Shown: one piece after another, positions 26,625 to 36,688 of the stretch
Layout of the letters: each line of letters starts with the position of its first letter
How positions within the stretch are numbered: position 1 is the first letter of the stretch
From: CAIWHR01 sp963741355
GTDB lineage: Bacteria; Pseudomonadota; Gammaproteobacteria; Burkholderiales; Casimicrobiaceae
NCBI GenBank assembly: GCA_963741355.1
Contig: CAVUIG010000019.1
Span: 124,001-188,000 of the forward strand
Direction of reading: 5' to 3'
DNA length: 64,000 nucleotides
Notes under the pieces: generated by a model
The model's input: only the letters and a program-made list of their open reading frames with translations
Told to the model about the DNA's origin: nothing
Databases searched by the model: none
Translations under genes and position numbers: made by a program

Positions 26625-29600
26625 TCAATCCGCCTGTCCGGGAACGCCGTGCGCCGCTTCATCGTGGGCGGCGTGCGCCGCCATGCGCGCGGCATGCCGC
26701 GCCTTGCGCCACTCGGCGAAACGATCGAGGTACGTGTAGAGGACCGGAATCACGACCAGCGTGAGCAGCGTCGACGTGATGACGCCGCCGATGATCGCGC
26801 GGCCCATCGGCGCCTGCGTCTCGCCGCCCTCGCCGAGTCCGAGTGCCAGCGGGGTCATGCCGGCGATCATCGCCGCGGTCGTCATCATGATCGGCCGCAG
26901 CCGCACCTGCCCCGCCTGCAGCAGCGAGTCGTGCAGGCTCGCCCCGCCGCGCCGCGCGCGGTTGGCGAAGTCGACCAGCAGGATGCCGTTCTTGGTCACG
27001 AGCCCCATCAGCATGATGAAGCCGATCATCGAGAACAGGTTGAGGGTGGTGCCGGTCAGGAGCAGCGCGAGGAACACGCCGATCAGCGAAAGCGGCAGCG
27101 ACATCATGATCGCGACCGGCTGCGTGAAGCTCGCGAACTGCGACGCGAGGATCAGGTAGATGAAGATCACCGCGAGCCCGAGCGCGGCCAGCGCGGCCTG
27201 GAACGATTCGGCCTGGTCCTTCGCCTGTCCGCCCACGTCGAACCGGTATCCGGGCGGCAGCTTGAACTCCTTCATGACCTTCGCCACATCCGAGTTCACG
27301 TCGCCTGACGGCCGGCCCTCGGCGTTCGCATACAGCGCGACCCGCCGCTGCAGCTCCTGCCGCTTGATGATCTGCGGGCTCGTCGACTCGACGATCTCGG
27401 CGACCTGCCGCAGCGGCACCATCCGCGCCTCGCCGTCGGGGCCCTTCTTGTTGGTCGTGAGGAACAGGTTGCCGACGTCCGATGCGAGCTGGCGGCCGTC
27501 CTTCGGCAACTGCACGTTGACCTCGTAATTGTTGCCGTCGGGTGCCAGCCAGTAGCTGACCGTATCGCCGGCCAGCAGCGGCCGCATCGTCGCGCCGACC
27601 TGCTGCACGGTGATGCCGAGGTCGGCGGCGACGTCGTTGTTGAGGCGGATCGACAACGCCGGGTTCCTGGCCTTTTCCGAGATCTCGAGGTCGGCGATGC
27701 CCGGGATCTTGGCGACCTTCGCCGCAAACTCGCCGATCAGCCTGGTCATCGTCTCCGGATCGGGCCCCAGCAGGTTCACCCACACCGGCCGGTCGAATCC
27801 GAAGGCCGGCTCGATGCCCGGAATCGGCTTCAGCGCCGCCCGGATCGAGCGCTCGACTTCCTTTTGCGAGCGGACTGCGCTGGGCGCGATCGACCAGCTT
27901 CAGGTTGACGCGCGCGTAATTGCGGCCGTCGTCGGTGCCGATCGTGGTCATCGTCAGCGCGATCTCGGGAAACGATTTCAGCACCGCTTCGACCTGCCGT
28001 ACCTTGGAATCCGTCTGCTCGAGGCTCGAGCCCACGGGCGTGTTGAGCCGCAGCGAGAGGAAGCCCTGGTCCGCCTCCGGCACGAACTCGGTGCCGACGA
28101 GCGCCGGCGATCGGCAGGCTCAGCGCGAACGCGAGGAAGGCGATCCACAGCACGATCCCGCGATGCGAAATCGTCGCCCAGCGCGGCTTGAGGTAATGCC
28201 AGTCGAGGTGGCGAATCGCGCCCCAGATCCCGATGACGGGAACGAAGATGCGTCGCTTCTCCGGCTGCAGCGCCCACTCGAGGATGCGGCCGTAGAAGGC
28301 ATGCAGCCACTCGACGCCGCGCTCGAAGCGGTCCATGAAGCGGCCGAGCCAGGGCGCCTTCCTGAAGCGCGAGCCGGGCGGGTCGCGCCACACCGACGAG
28401 AGCATCGGGTCGAGCGTGAAGCTCACGAACAGCGACACCAGCACCGCGACCGCCACGGTGACGCCGAACTGGAAGAAGAAGCGGCCGATGAGTCCGCTCA
28501 TGAACGCGATGGGAACGAACACGGCGACGATCGCGAACGTGGTCGCCATCACGGCGAGGCCGATCTCGTCGGTCGCCTCCTGCGCCGCCGTCACGTGGTC
28601 CTTGCCCATGCCGAGGTGGCGGACGATGTTCTCGCGCACCACGATGGCGTCGTCGATGAGGAGCCCGATGCACAGCGACAGCGCCATCAGCGTCAGGAAA
28701 TTGAGCGAGAACCCGAACGCGTAGATGGCGATGAACGTCGCGATGACCGCGATCGGCAGCGTGAGCCCGGTGATGACCGTGCTGCGCCAGCTGTGCAGGA
28801 ACAGGAACACGATCAGCACGGTGAGGAGCGCGCCCTCGATGATCGTCTGCTTCACGCGGTTGACGCTCGCCTCGACGTCGTCGGCGCCGGACTGGGTGAC
28901 GCGCAGCTCGACGTCGGCGGGCAGGCGCGGCTTCAGCGTGGCGATGGCCTCCTTGATGCCGCGGCCGGTATCGACGATGTTGCCGTCCTGCGCCTTCTGC
29001 AGGTCGAGCGTGATCGACGGGCGGCCGTTGATGCGCGCGATCGAATCCTGGTCCTTCTCGCCGTCGATGATGTCGGCCACCTGCGACAGGTAGATCGGCG
29101 CCCCGCCCTGCTGCGCGACGATGATGCGCGCGAACTGCATCGGGTCCTTGATCTTGCCCTCGACGCGGACGATCGAGTCGCTGACCCCGCGCGTGATCCG
29201 CCCCGCGGGGACGTCCTGGTTGGCGGCGCGGATCGCATTGGCGACCTGGTCGACGCTGATGCCGAGCGAGTTCAGCGCCTGCGGCTTGATCTGCACGAGA
29301 ATCTGCCGCGTCACGCGGCCGTTCACGTCGATGCGGGCGACGCCGGGCACGTTCTCCAGCGCCTTGACGATCGTCTGGTCGGTGAGCGAGGTGAGATCGC
29401 GCAGGCTGGCGGTCGGCGACATCACGGCGAGCGAGACCACCGGCTGCTGGTTGTCCTGGTCGACCCGCAGCACGAGCGGATCCTTCACGTCCCTGGCGAA
29501 GCCCGGGCGGATCGCCGCGATCTTGTCGCGGACGTCCTGCATCGCCCGGTTCATGTCGGTCGACATGCGGAATTCCGCGAACACGTCGCTGCGCCCGTCG

Positions 29601-29854
29601 TACGAGTTCGAGCGGATCAGCGAGACCCCGGAGACGGTGTTGATCGCGTATTCGATCGGCTTCGTGACGTCGGTCTCGACGACTTCGGGGGAGGCGCCCG
29701 GATAGAAGGTCCGCACGAACACGAACGGCAGGCTCACGTCGGGCATCTGCTCCGTGCGGAGCCGGTTGTAGGCGAAGATGCCGAGCACCGCGATGCCGAC
29801 CATGAACATGGTGGCGAAGACCGGATTGCGGATCGAGATTCGGGTAATCCACAT
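26625..29854 (-). CDS. RND-family multidrug efflux pump (inner-membrane transporter), two frame breaks
   Basis: Proton-driven AcrB/MexB-like exporter, about 1,075 residues after correction. It begins MWITRISIRNPVFATMFMVG with the first membrane span, carries EYAINTVSGVSLIRSNSYDG in the porter domain, and TM4 LIDDAIVVRENIVRHL with the Asp-Asp proton relay. The second half repeats the plan, ending GLVTKNGILLVDFANRARR and MGRAIIGGVITSTLLTLVVIPVLYTYLDR. Extra bases near 28105 (after LPIAGA, corrected to LVGTEFVPEADQGF) and 27885 (RAQRS, corrected to RSQKEVERSIR) break the frame. Length is two more than a multiple of three, as expected for two insertions. Substrates are unknown. Confidence 0.93.
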
Positions 29855-29910
29855 GGCAGTGTTCCCTGGCTCAGGCCTGTGCGTTGACGGAGGGCGCGCG
29901 ACCCGGCGCT

Positions 29911-31075
29911 TCAGGCCGGCTTCGCCGGCGTGACCGACTCGGCCTTGACCAGCGCCGGCGCGCCCTCTTTCAGATTGTCGAATTTGCTGCCGAGGATCGG
30001 AAGGTCCGCGGGCAGCGCGGTCTTCAGCTCGACGCGGCCGGTATTCTCGTCGCGCCGTCCCAGCATCACGTTGCGCCGGACGAGCTTGCCCGAATCGATC
30101 GCCCAGACGTAGGACTGTCCCGCTTCCGTGCGAATCGCCGAGACCGGAAGCGTCGGCGTCGGCGCCTGGGCCGCGATCGCGACGCGGCCGGTCGCGAACA
30201 TGCCGCCGCGCAGGACGTCCTGCGCTGATTCGGAATGCCGACGTAGACGAGGAACGCGCGCGTCCCCGGCTCGGTCGACGGGTTGATGCGCTCGATCTTC
30301 CCCTGAAAACGCTGCGTCGCCGAATCCGTCGATCGTGAGCTCGACCTTCATGCCCTTGGTGAGCTCGGGGACGTCGACCGCCGGCACCATCGCCTGCAGC
30401 TCCAGCGCCTTGAGATCGACGATCGGTGACGAGCGGCGAGTCGAACGCGACCTTCTCGCCCGGCTGGACGTGCCGCTTGGCGACGATGCCGGTCAGCGGC
30501 GACGTCGCGACCGCGTCGCGCAGCGCGTTTCGCGCGAGCTGCACCTGCGCCTCGGCCGACTTCACCGTCCCCTGCGAGACGTTGTAGCTCGATTCCGAGT
30601 TGTCGAAGGCGTTCTGCGAGATGAAATTCTGCTTGAGGAGCGCCTGATTGGTCGCCCGCGTCTTCGTCGCGAGGGCGAGCTGCGCCTTCGCCGACTCCAT
30701 CGCGCCGATGCTCGCGGCGAGCTTCGCCTCGAGGTCGGCCGTGTCGATCCGGGCGAGCAGCTGGCCCGCCTGCACCGTCTCGCCTTCGCGCACGGTGATC
30801 TGCCGGACGTCGCCGGAAACCTTGGCCTTCACCGTGGCCTGGTTGAGCGGCTGCAGCGTGCCCGACACGGGCAGCCAGCGCGCAAGCGGCATCGCTTCGA
30901 CGTGCGCCACGTCGGCGCTGGTGAATTCGAGCGTCACCGCCGGCGCGGTTCCCGGCGCGCCGTCCGCACCCTTCTTCACCGCCCGCATCGCCATGGTGGC
31001 GCCCACCGCGCCGACCACGATGCCCAGAATCACCAGGCCGACGATCACGCCGCGCCGCTTCAGTCGAATTGCCAT
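29911..31075 (-). CDS. RND efflux periplasmic adaptor, three frame breaks
   Basis: HlyD/AcrA-type membrane fusion protein that bridges the pump and TolC, about 387 residues. The ATG at 31075 gives a signal anchor (GVIVGLVILGIVVGAVGA), then the biotinyl-lipoyl-like segment VSGDVRQITVREGETVQAGQLLARID, a long coiled-coil (KAQLALATKTRATNQALL) and SPLTGIVAKRHVQPGEKV. Frame errors lie near 30425 (one extra), 30316 (one extra) and 30228 (one missing); the last two compensate. The C-terminal part VELKTALPADLPILGSKFDNLKEGAPALVKAE is normal. First gene of the adaptor-pump-pcm-tolC operon. Confidence 0.9.
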
Positions 31076-31411
31076 CCTTGCCCCCTCGCGGCAGCGTCCG
31101 CGGTCGCGGCGCCCCAATACGTTCGTGACCGGTCCGGGTTGTCCGGTCCGGCCCGCCAGAATGCTTCGTCCGGATTGGATGCGCGCAACCGGCGGCGCGG
31201 ATTCAAAAAAGTGGCGTAGTTTAGGCGGGTAGGCGCGCAAGAGCAAAGCCCGGTGCGACGGATCGCGCCCTGCGACGACGGGCTGCGCCCGGGCGGCCCC
31301 GGATGGTGCCGCCCCGCGCGCCCGGCCACCCGTTCGATTGACACGGATTTGCCGCTGGCGAATAATTGTCTGTTGCCCTTTTGGCCAACCCATATTCCCG
31401 GGAGGAATTTA
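31076..31411. other. Divergent control region between the efflux operon and the liv cluster
   Basis: 336 bases without a gene. The right half contains the strong livK promoter (31338-31366) and its ribosome-binding site. The middle holds AT-rich TTCAAAAAAGTGGCGTAGTTTAG (as AT tract near 31200-31224), which could carry the minus-strand efflux promoter, but no clear -35/-10 pair was found for it. No regulator gene is present beside the efflux operon. Confidence 0.5.
31338..31366 (+). promoter_or_regulatory. Strong sigma-70-like promoter of livK
   Basis: Perfect TTGACA (31338-31343), exactly 17 bases, then AATAAT (31361-31366, five of six). It predicts a start near 31373 and a leader of about 40 bases ending in GGAGG at 31401-31405, six bases before the livK ATG. 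The clearest promoter in the window. Confidence 0.78.
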
Positions 31412-32717
31412 ATGAACAGCAAGCAAAGACTCGGGCTCACCGTCGTCGCCGCAGCGGTTTTCGCGCTCTACGGATGCGGCAAGGAAGAGCCCAAGAAGGC
31501 AGAAGCCCCCAAGGCCGCGGCCGCGGCCGCAGAAGACGTCATGGTCGTCAAGATCGGCCACGCCGGTCCCTTGACGGGCGGAATCGCCCATCTCGGCAAG
31601 GATGACGAGAACGGCGTCCACCTCGCCGTCGACGAAGCCACCGCCAGGAAGGTCAAGATCGGCGGCAAGACGATCAAGTTCGAGATGATGAGCGAGGACG
31701 ATCAGGCCGATCCGAAGATGGGACCGACGATCGCCCAGAAATTCGTCGATGCCAAGGTTGCCGGGGTCGTCGGCCACCTGAACTCGGGCGTGACGATCCC
31801 CGCTTCGGCCGTCTACAACCAGGCCGGACATGCCGATGATTTCCGGCTCGGCGACGAACCCGAAGCTGACCGAGCAGGGCTTCAAGGTCGTGTTCCGCAC
31901 GGTCGGTCGTGACGACCAGCAGGGTCCCGCGATCGCCGCCTACATGGCCAACGAGCTCAAGGTCAAGAAGGTCGCGATCGCCGATGACGCCACCGCGTAC
32001 GGCGAGGGACTTGCCAACGAGGTCGAGAAGACGCTCAAGGCAGCCGGCGTCCAGGTCGTGGCGCGCGAGAAGACCAATGACAAGGCGACCGACTTCAAGG
32101 CGATCCTGACCAAGATGAAGGGCAAGAATCCTGACGCCATCTTCTATGGCGGCATGGACGCGACGGGCGGCCCGATGATCAAGCAGGCCCGCGAGCTCGG
32201 CGTCAAGGCGACGTTTGCGTTCGGCGACGGCGCGTGCACGAGCGAAATGACCAAGCTCGGCGGCGCGGCGTCCGAGGGCATGTACTGCTCGCAGGCCGGG
32301 ATTCCGACGCAGATGGCATCGCAGGAGTTCCAGACGGCGTTCAAGGCGAAGTACGGCGACGTGAAGCAGTACGCGCCGTTCTTCTACGACGCCGCGAAGA
32401 TCCTGATCGCCGCGATGCAGCATGCGGACTCGACCGACCCGGCCAAGTATCTGCCGGAAATCGGCAAGATCAAGTTCGATGGCGCGACGGGCCACATCGA
32501 ATTCGACGAGAAGGGCGACCGCAAGGACGCCGAAATGACGATCTTCCAGCTGAAGGACGGCAACGTCGTTCCGGTCGCGATCATCAAGGCCGGCAAGACG
32601 ACGAAGGTCGAGATGCCTGCCGCGGCTCCCGCGGCGGCAGCGGCTCCGGCGGCAGCGCCTGCGGCACCCGCCGCGGCACCGGCGATGGCCCCGGCCAAGG
32701 ACGCGCCCAAGAAGTAA
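31412..32717 (+). CDS. livK: Branched-chain amino acid ABC transporter substrate-binding lipoprotein, frameshifted
   Basis: Type I periplasmic binding protein for the Liv transporter, about 434 residues. A lipoprotein-like signal ends ALYGC with Cys about residue 22. Ligand-binding segments: VKIGHAGPLTGGIAHLGKDDENGVHLA, GHLNSGVTIPASAVYNQAG and, after the break, MPMISGSATNPKLTEQGFKVVFRT. One extra A near 31828 (GGACATG for GGCATG) breaks the frame. The C terminus is unusual: about 40 residues made almost wholly of Ala and Pro, ending APAKDAPKK; the N-terminal linker after the Cys is also Ala/Lys rich. A strong terminator follows, so livK can be expressed above the rest of the cluster. Confidence 0.94.
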
Positions 32718-32740
32718 GCGCGTCTCTCGCACGACCGCAG

Positions 32741-32768
32741 AAACGGCGTCCTTCGGGGCGCCGTTTTT
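32741..32768 (+). terminator. Rho-independent terminator after livK
   Basis: AAACGGCGTCC-TTCG-GGGCGCCGTTTTT: about an 11-base stem (one G-T pair) with a UUCG tetraloop, directly followed by T5. It separates livK from livHMGF. Confidence 0.85.
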
Positions 32769-32799
32769 GCATCCGCCGCGCCCGGCACGCGACAGGGGA

Positions 32800-32829
32800 T
32801 TGCCGGCATCGGCCTTGTCCCCGCACAAT
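32800..32829 (+). promoter_or_regulatory. Possible promoter of livHMGF
   Basis: TTGCCG, 18 bases, CACAAT, lying between the livK terminator and livH. Both boxes are imperfect. A promoter is expected here because of the terminator upstream. Confidence 0.3.
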
Positions 32830-32924
32830 GCCCCCGGCGCGACATGGAATCGGCCGCTTCGTCCTCCGGCGGGCGGCCCGCCGCGCGACCTCGCCTCCGA
32901 TCCCCGATTCCCATCTCCCGACGC

Positions 32925-33929
32925 GTGGACACCTTCCTGCAGCAGATGGTCAACGGCCTCACGCTCGGCAGCGTCTACGCGGTCGTCGCGCTCGGCTACA
33001 CGATGGTGTACGGGATCATCCAGCTCATCAACTTCGCCCACGGTGAGGTCGTGATGATCGGCGCGATGACCGCGCTCTCGGTGATCATCGCCCTCACCGG
33101 CGCCCACACAGGGTTGCCACCGCTCGCGATCCTCGCGATCGGCATTTTCGTCGCCGTGCCCGTCTGCATGGCAGTCGGCTTCACCCTGGAGCGCGTCGCC
33201 TACCGCCCGCTGCGCAACGCGCCGCGCCTGGCGCCGCTGATCACTGCGATCGGCCTGTCGATCGTCCTGCAGCACCTCGCGATGATCATCTGGAGCCGCA
33301 ATCCGCTCGCGTTTCCCCAGATCATCGCGGTGGTGCCGTACTCGCTGACCGGCACCGCGAACGGCGCGACGATCACCAACGTGCAGATCGTGATCATCGT
33401 TACGTCGGCGCTGATGATGGCCGGCCTGCTAGCGCTCGTGTACAGGACCAAGCTCGGCATCGCGATGCGGGCGACGTCGCAGAACCAGGCGGTCGCGGGG
33501 CTGATGGGCATCAACATCAACACGGTGATCTCGGTGACGTTCGTCATCGGCGCGGCGCTCGGCGCGGTCGCCGGGGTGATGGTGGGGACCTATTACGGCA
33601 TTGCGCAGTACCAGATGGGCTTCATCCTCGGCCTCAAGGCGTTCTCGGCCGCGGTGCTGGGCGGAATCGGCAACCTCGCCGGCGCGATGCTGGGCGGCAT
33701 CCTGCTCGGCGTCATCGAGGCGCTGGGCGCGGGCTACGTCGGCGATCTCACCAACCTCTGCCAGCTGTCCGGCTGGTCGACCGCGATCGCCGAGCGCTGC
33801 GTCGACGATCCGAACCTCACGCTCTTCGGCAGCAATTACCAGGACGTGTTCGCATTCATCGTCCTCATCACCGTGCTCATCTTCCGTCCGTCGGGGTTGC
33901 TCGGCGAGCGCGTGTCGGACCGCGCATAG
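32925..33929 (+). CDS. livH: Branched-chain amino acid ABC transporter permease LivH
   Basis: Inner-membrane permease, 334 residues from a GTG start at 32925 (reads MDTFLQQMVNGLTLGSVYAV, the family start); the frame is open 27 codons further upstream but those are basic and Pro rich. About eight membrane spans. ALGYTMVYGIIQLINFAHGEVVMIGA and the loop YKTKLGIAMRATSQ-like YRTKLGIAMRATSQNQAVAGLMGI (contact to the ATPase) are conserved. A Cys-containing periplasmic insert lies near residues 275-300 (LCQLSGWSTAIAERCVDD), longer than usual. livM starts 5 bases later. Confidence 0.95.
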   Translation: MDTFLQQMVNGLTLGSVYAVVALGYTMVYGIIQLINFAHGEVVMIGAMTALSVIIALTGAHTGLPPLAILAIGIFVAVPVCMAVGFTLERVAYRPLRNAPRLAPLITAIGLSIVLQHLAMIIWSRNPLAFPQIIAVVPYSLTGTANGATITNVQIVIIVTSALMMAGLLALVYRTKLGIAMRATSQNQAVAGLMGININTVISVTFVIGAALGAVAGVMVGTYYGIAQYQMGFILGLKAFSAAVLGGIGNLAGAMLGGILLGVIEALGAGYVGDLTNLCQLSGWSTAIAERCVDDPNLTLFGSNYQDVFAFIVLITVLIFRPSGLLGERVSDRA

Positions 33930-33934
33930 GGCCG

Positions 33935-35015
33935 ATGCATTCCCTCATCGATCCGAAGAAGAATCCGCGCGCCGCCTGGATCGGCATCGCGCTGATCGCG
34001 ACGGCGCTTGTGCTGCTGCCGTTCGCACTGACGTACGTCGGCACCTTCTGGGTGCGGATCACCAACAGCGCGATCCTGTTCGCGCTGCTGGCGCTCGGCC
34101 TCAACATCGTCGTCGGGTTCGCCGGGCTTCTCGACCTCGGCTACATCGCGTTCTACGCGGTCGGCGCCTATGTCTACGCACTGCTCGCGTCGCCGCACTT
34201 CAACCTGCATCTGCCGTTCTGGGTCGTCCTGCCGCTCGGCGCGGGAGTGGCGTGCCTCTTCGGCGTGCTGCTGGGCGCGCCCACGCTGAAGCTGCGCGGC
34301 GACTATCTGGCGATCGTCACGCTGGGCTTCGGCGAGATCGTCCGCATCTTTCTCAACAACCTGTCGCAGCCCGTCAACATCACCAACGGCCCCCAGGGGG
34401 TCTACCTGATCGACCCGTTCCGGATCGGCGGCTTCAGCTTTTCGAAGGAAGAGACCTTCGGAGGCACTCACCTTCACCGGTCCGATCAAGTACTACTACC
34501 TGCTGCTCGTCGTGCTGCTCGCCATCATCGTCATCAACCTTCGCCTGCAGGATTCCCGGATCGGCCGCGCCTGGGAGGCGATCCGCGAGGACGAGATTGC
34601 CGCGCGCGCGATGGGGATCAACACGCGGAATCTGAAGCTGCTCGCCTTCGCAATGGGCGCGTCGTTCGGCGGCGTCTCGGGCGGGATCTTCTCGGCGATC
34701 CAGGGCTTCATCAGCCCGGAGAGCTTCGTGCTGGTCGAATCGGTGATGGTGCTGTCGATGGTCGTCCTGGGCGGCATGGGCAACATCTGGGGCGTGATCC
34801 TCGGCGCGGTGCTGCTGTCGTTCGTCCCCGAGGTGCTGCGTTACACGGTTCAGCCGGTGCAGGAGCAGCTGTTCGGCCGGATGCTGATCGAGCCCGAAGT
34901 GATCCGGATGCTGCTGTTCGGACTCGCGTTGGTGCTGATGATGCTGTTCCGGCCCGCCGGCATCCTGCCGTCGGCGCTGCGCAAGCGCGAGCTCGAGACG
35001 ACGAGGACGCCATGA
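33935..35015 (+). CDS. livM: Branched-chain amino acid ABC transporter permease LivM, frameshifted
   Basis: Second permease, about 359 residues. The N-terminal half has LFALLALGLNIVVGFAGLLDLGYIAFYAVGAY and LKLRGDYLAIVTLGFGEIVRI; the second half IGRAWEAIREDEIAARAMGIN is the ATPase-contacting loop, with GGMGNIWGVILGAVLL near the end. An extra base near 34465 (GGAGGCACTCACC) breaks the frame after KEETFGG; corrected text continues LTFTGPIKYYYLLL. The uncorrected first frame runs on into livG and would falsely fuse them. The stop overlaps livG by ATGA. Confidence 0.94.
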
Positions 35016-35812
35016 GCGAGCACCATCTCTCGCTCCTCGTGGCAAAAGGGATCAGCAAGCGGTTCGGCGGCGTGCACGCGCTCGCCGACGTGAGCTTCGA
35101 AATCCGGCACGGCGAAATCTACGGCCTCATCGGGCCCAACGGTGCCGGCAAGACGAGCCTCTTCAACGTGCTGACCGGCATCTACCGGCAGGATACCGGC
35201 GAATTCGTGTTCGACGGCGAGCCGATGGCCGATCTGAAGCCGCACGAAGTCGCCGCGCGCGGCATCGCGCGAACGTTCCAGAACATCCGCCTGTTCGCGA
35301 ACCTGTCGGCGCTGGAGAACGTGATGATCGGGCGCCACGTGCGCACCGGCGCGAACGTGCTCGGCGCGATCTTCCGCGATGCGAAGACGCGAATGGAGGA
35401 GAAGGGGATCACCAAGCGCGCCTACGAGCTGCTCGACTACGTCGGCGTCGCGAAGCGCGCCAACACGCTCGCGCGCCACCTCGCGTACGGCGACCAGCGC
35501 CGGCTCGAGATCGCGCGCGCCCTCGCCACCGAGCCGAAGCTCCTCGCCCTGGACGAGCCGGCGGCCGGCATGAACGCGACGGAAACCGCCGCGCTGCGCG
35601 GGCTCCTTGACGATATCCGCCGCGACGGCACGACCATACTGCTGATCGAGCACGACATGAAGCTCGTGATGAGCGTCTGCGATCGCGTGCTGGTGCTCGA
35701 CTACGGAAAGAAGATCGCCGAGGGCCTGGCGGCGGACGTGCAGAAGGACGCGAAGGTGATCGCCGCCTACCTCGGAGGCGAAGTCACGCTGAACCTCAAG
35801 GGCGCGGCATGA
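35012..35812 (+). CDS. livG: Branched-chain amino acid ABC transporter ATP-binding protein LivG
   Basis: ABC ATPase, 266 residues. Walker A GPNGAGKTS (about 39-47), Q-loop ARTFQNIRLF, signature HLAYGDQRRLEIARAL, Walker B LLALDEPAAGM, and the switch His in LIEHDMKLVMSVCDRVLVL. The LAYGDQR signature instead of LSGGQ is typical of LivG. Intact. The dispersed repeat begins at its stop codon. Confidence 0.96.
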   Translation: MSEHHLSLLVAKGISKRFGGVHALADVSFEIRHGEIYGLIGPNGAGKTSLFNVLTGIYRQDTGEFVFDGEPMADLKPHEVAARGIARTFQNIRLFANLSALENVMIGRHVRTGANVLGAIFRDAKTRMEEKGITKRAYELLDYVGVAKRANTLARHLAYGDQRRLEIARALATEPKLLALDEPAAGMNATETAALRGLLDDIRRDGTTILLIEHDMKLVMSVCDRVLVLDYGKKIAEGLAADVQKDAKVIAAYLGGEVTLNLKGAA

Positions 35813-35917
35813 AAACGTGCGCGGGGCGAAGCAGGCCCGAAGGGCGCGTCCGCGCGCGATTGCCGGCGGCCGACACTGTGATGCATCGAGTCGCGGCGAC
35901 CGTGCGGAGGCCGCGGC
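35813..35917 (+). repeat. Dispersed intergenic repeat, copy 2 (livG/livF)
   Basis: Occupies the entire gap between livG and livF, same direction as the genes. Core GGGGCGAAGCAGGCCCGAAG followed by GGCGCGTCCGCGCGCGAT at 35823-35860, then GGCGGCCGACAC and a conserved 3' end CGTGCGGAGGCCGCGGC ending at the livF GTG. GGAGG at 35906-35910 is the livF ribosome-binding site. Confidence 0.75.
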
Positions 35918-36656
35918 GTGAACGGCTGCCGACGCGTCCGCGCCGATCCTCGCGCTGCACAAGCTCGAGGTCGCCTATGGCGGCATCCAGGCAATCAAGG
36001 GAATCGACCTCACGATCGGCCACGGCGAGCTCGTCTGCCTCATCGGGGCGAACGGCGCCGGCAAGACGACCACGCTGAAGGGCATCTGCGGCCTGCAGCC
36101 GGTGAAGAGCGGCACGATCCACTACAAGGGCGAGAGCATCGCGGGAAGGCGGCCGTTCGAGCTCGTGCGCCGCGGGCTTGCGATGGTGCCCGAAGGCCGC
36201 GGCGTGTTCGGCGCTCTGACCGTCGACGAGAATCTGGCGATGGGCGCCTACGTGCGCAGCGACAAGGCCGAGATCCGGCGCGAGATCGAGCGCGCGTTCG
36301 AGCTCTTTCCGCGGCTCAAGGAGCGCCGCGGCCAGACCGCGGGAACGCTGTCCGGCGGCGAGCAGCAGATGCTGGCCATCTCGCGCGCGCTGATGTCCAA
36401 GCCGACGCTGCTGCTGCTCGACGAGCCGTCGATGGGGCTCGCGCCGCTGATGGTGCAGAAGGTGTTCGAGACTGTGATGACCGTGTCGCGCGAGGGCGTG
36501 ACCATCCTGCTCGTCGAGCAGAACGCGCGGCTCGCGCTCGAGGTATCGGGCCGGGGCTACGTGATGGAGTCGGGCGTCATCACCCTGTCGGGCGATGCGA
36601 AGTCGCTGCTGCACGACCCCGCCGTGCGCGCCGCCTACCTCGGCGAGTCTGCGTAG
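35918..36656 (+). CDS. livF: Branched-chain amino acid ABC transporter ATP-binding protein LivF, frameshifted at codon 2
   Basis: Second ABC ATPase, about 245 residues: LEVAYGGIQAIKGIDLTIGHGE, Walker A GANGAGKTT, AMVPEGRGVFGALTVDENLA, signature LSGGEQQMLAISRAL, Walker B LLLLDEPSMGLAPLM, switch His replaced by Gln in LLVEQNARLALE, as is usual for LivF. In the sequence as given, the frame upstream is closed by a TGA at 35919. One extra A right after the GTG (GTGAACGGC for GTGACGGC) explains this; corrected, GTG at 35918 begins TAADASAPILALHKLEV nine bases after the repeat's GGAGG. The length is one more than a multiple of three. Confidence 0.92.
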
Positions 36657-36680
36657 GCGCCGCGCTTCCGGCGCCTTTCG
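36655..36680 (+). terminator. Weak terminator-like hairpin after livF
   Basis: AGGCGCC / GGCGCCT 7-base stem with an 8-base loop starting on the livF stop codon, followed by TTTCG. Short T-run, so leaky at best; the membrane protein gene begins 9 bases later. Confidence 0.4.
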
Positions 36681-36688
36681 TCCAGGCA

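Noticed and set aside
27830..31393. Apparent 1,187-residue fusion of adaptor and RND pump
   Set aside because: The adaptor C terminus is found in another frame and the pump has its own start at 29854; frame errors cause the join.
33935..35812. Apparent LivM-LivG permease-ATPase fusion
   Set aside because: One extra base in livM; LivG has its own ATG overlapping the restored livM stop.
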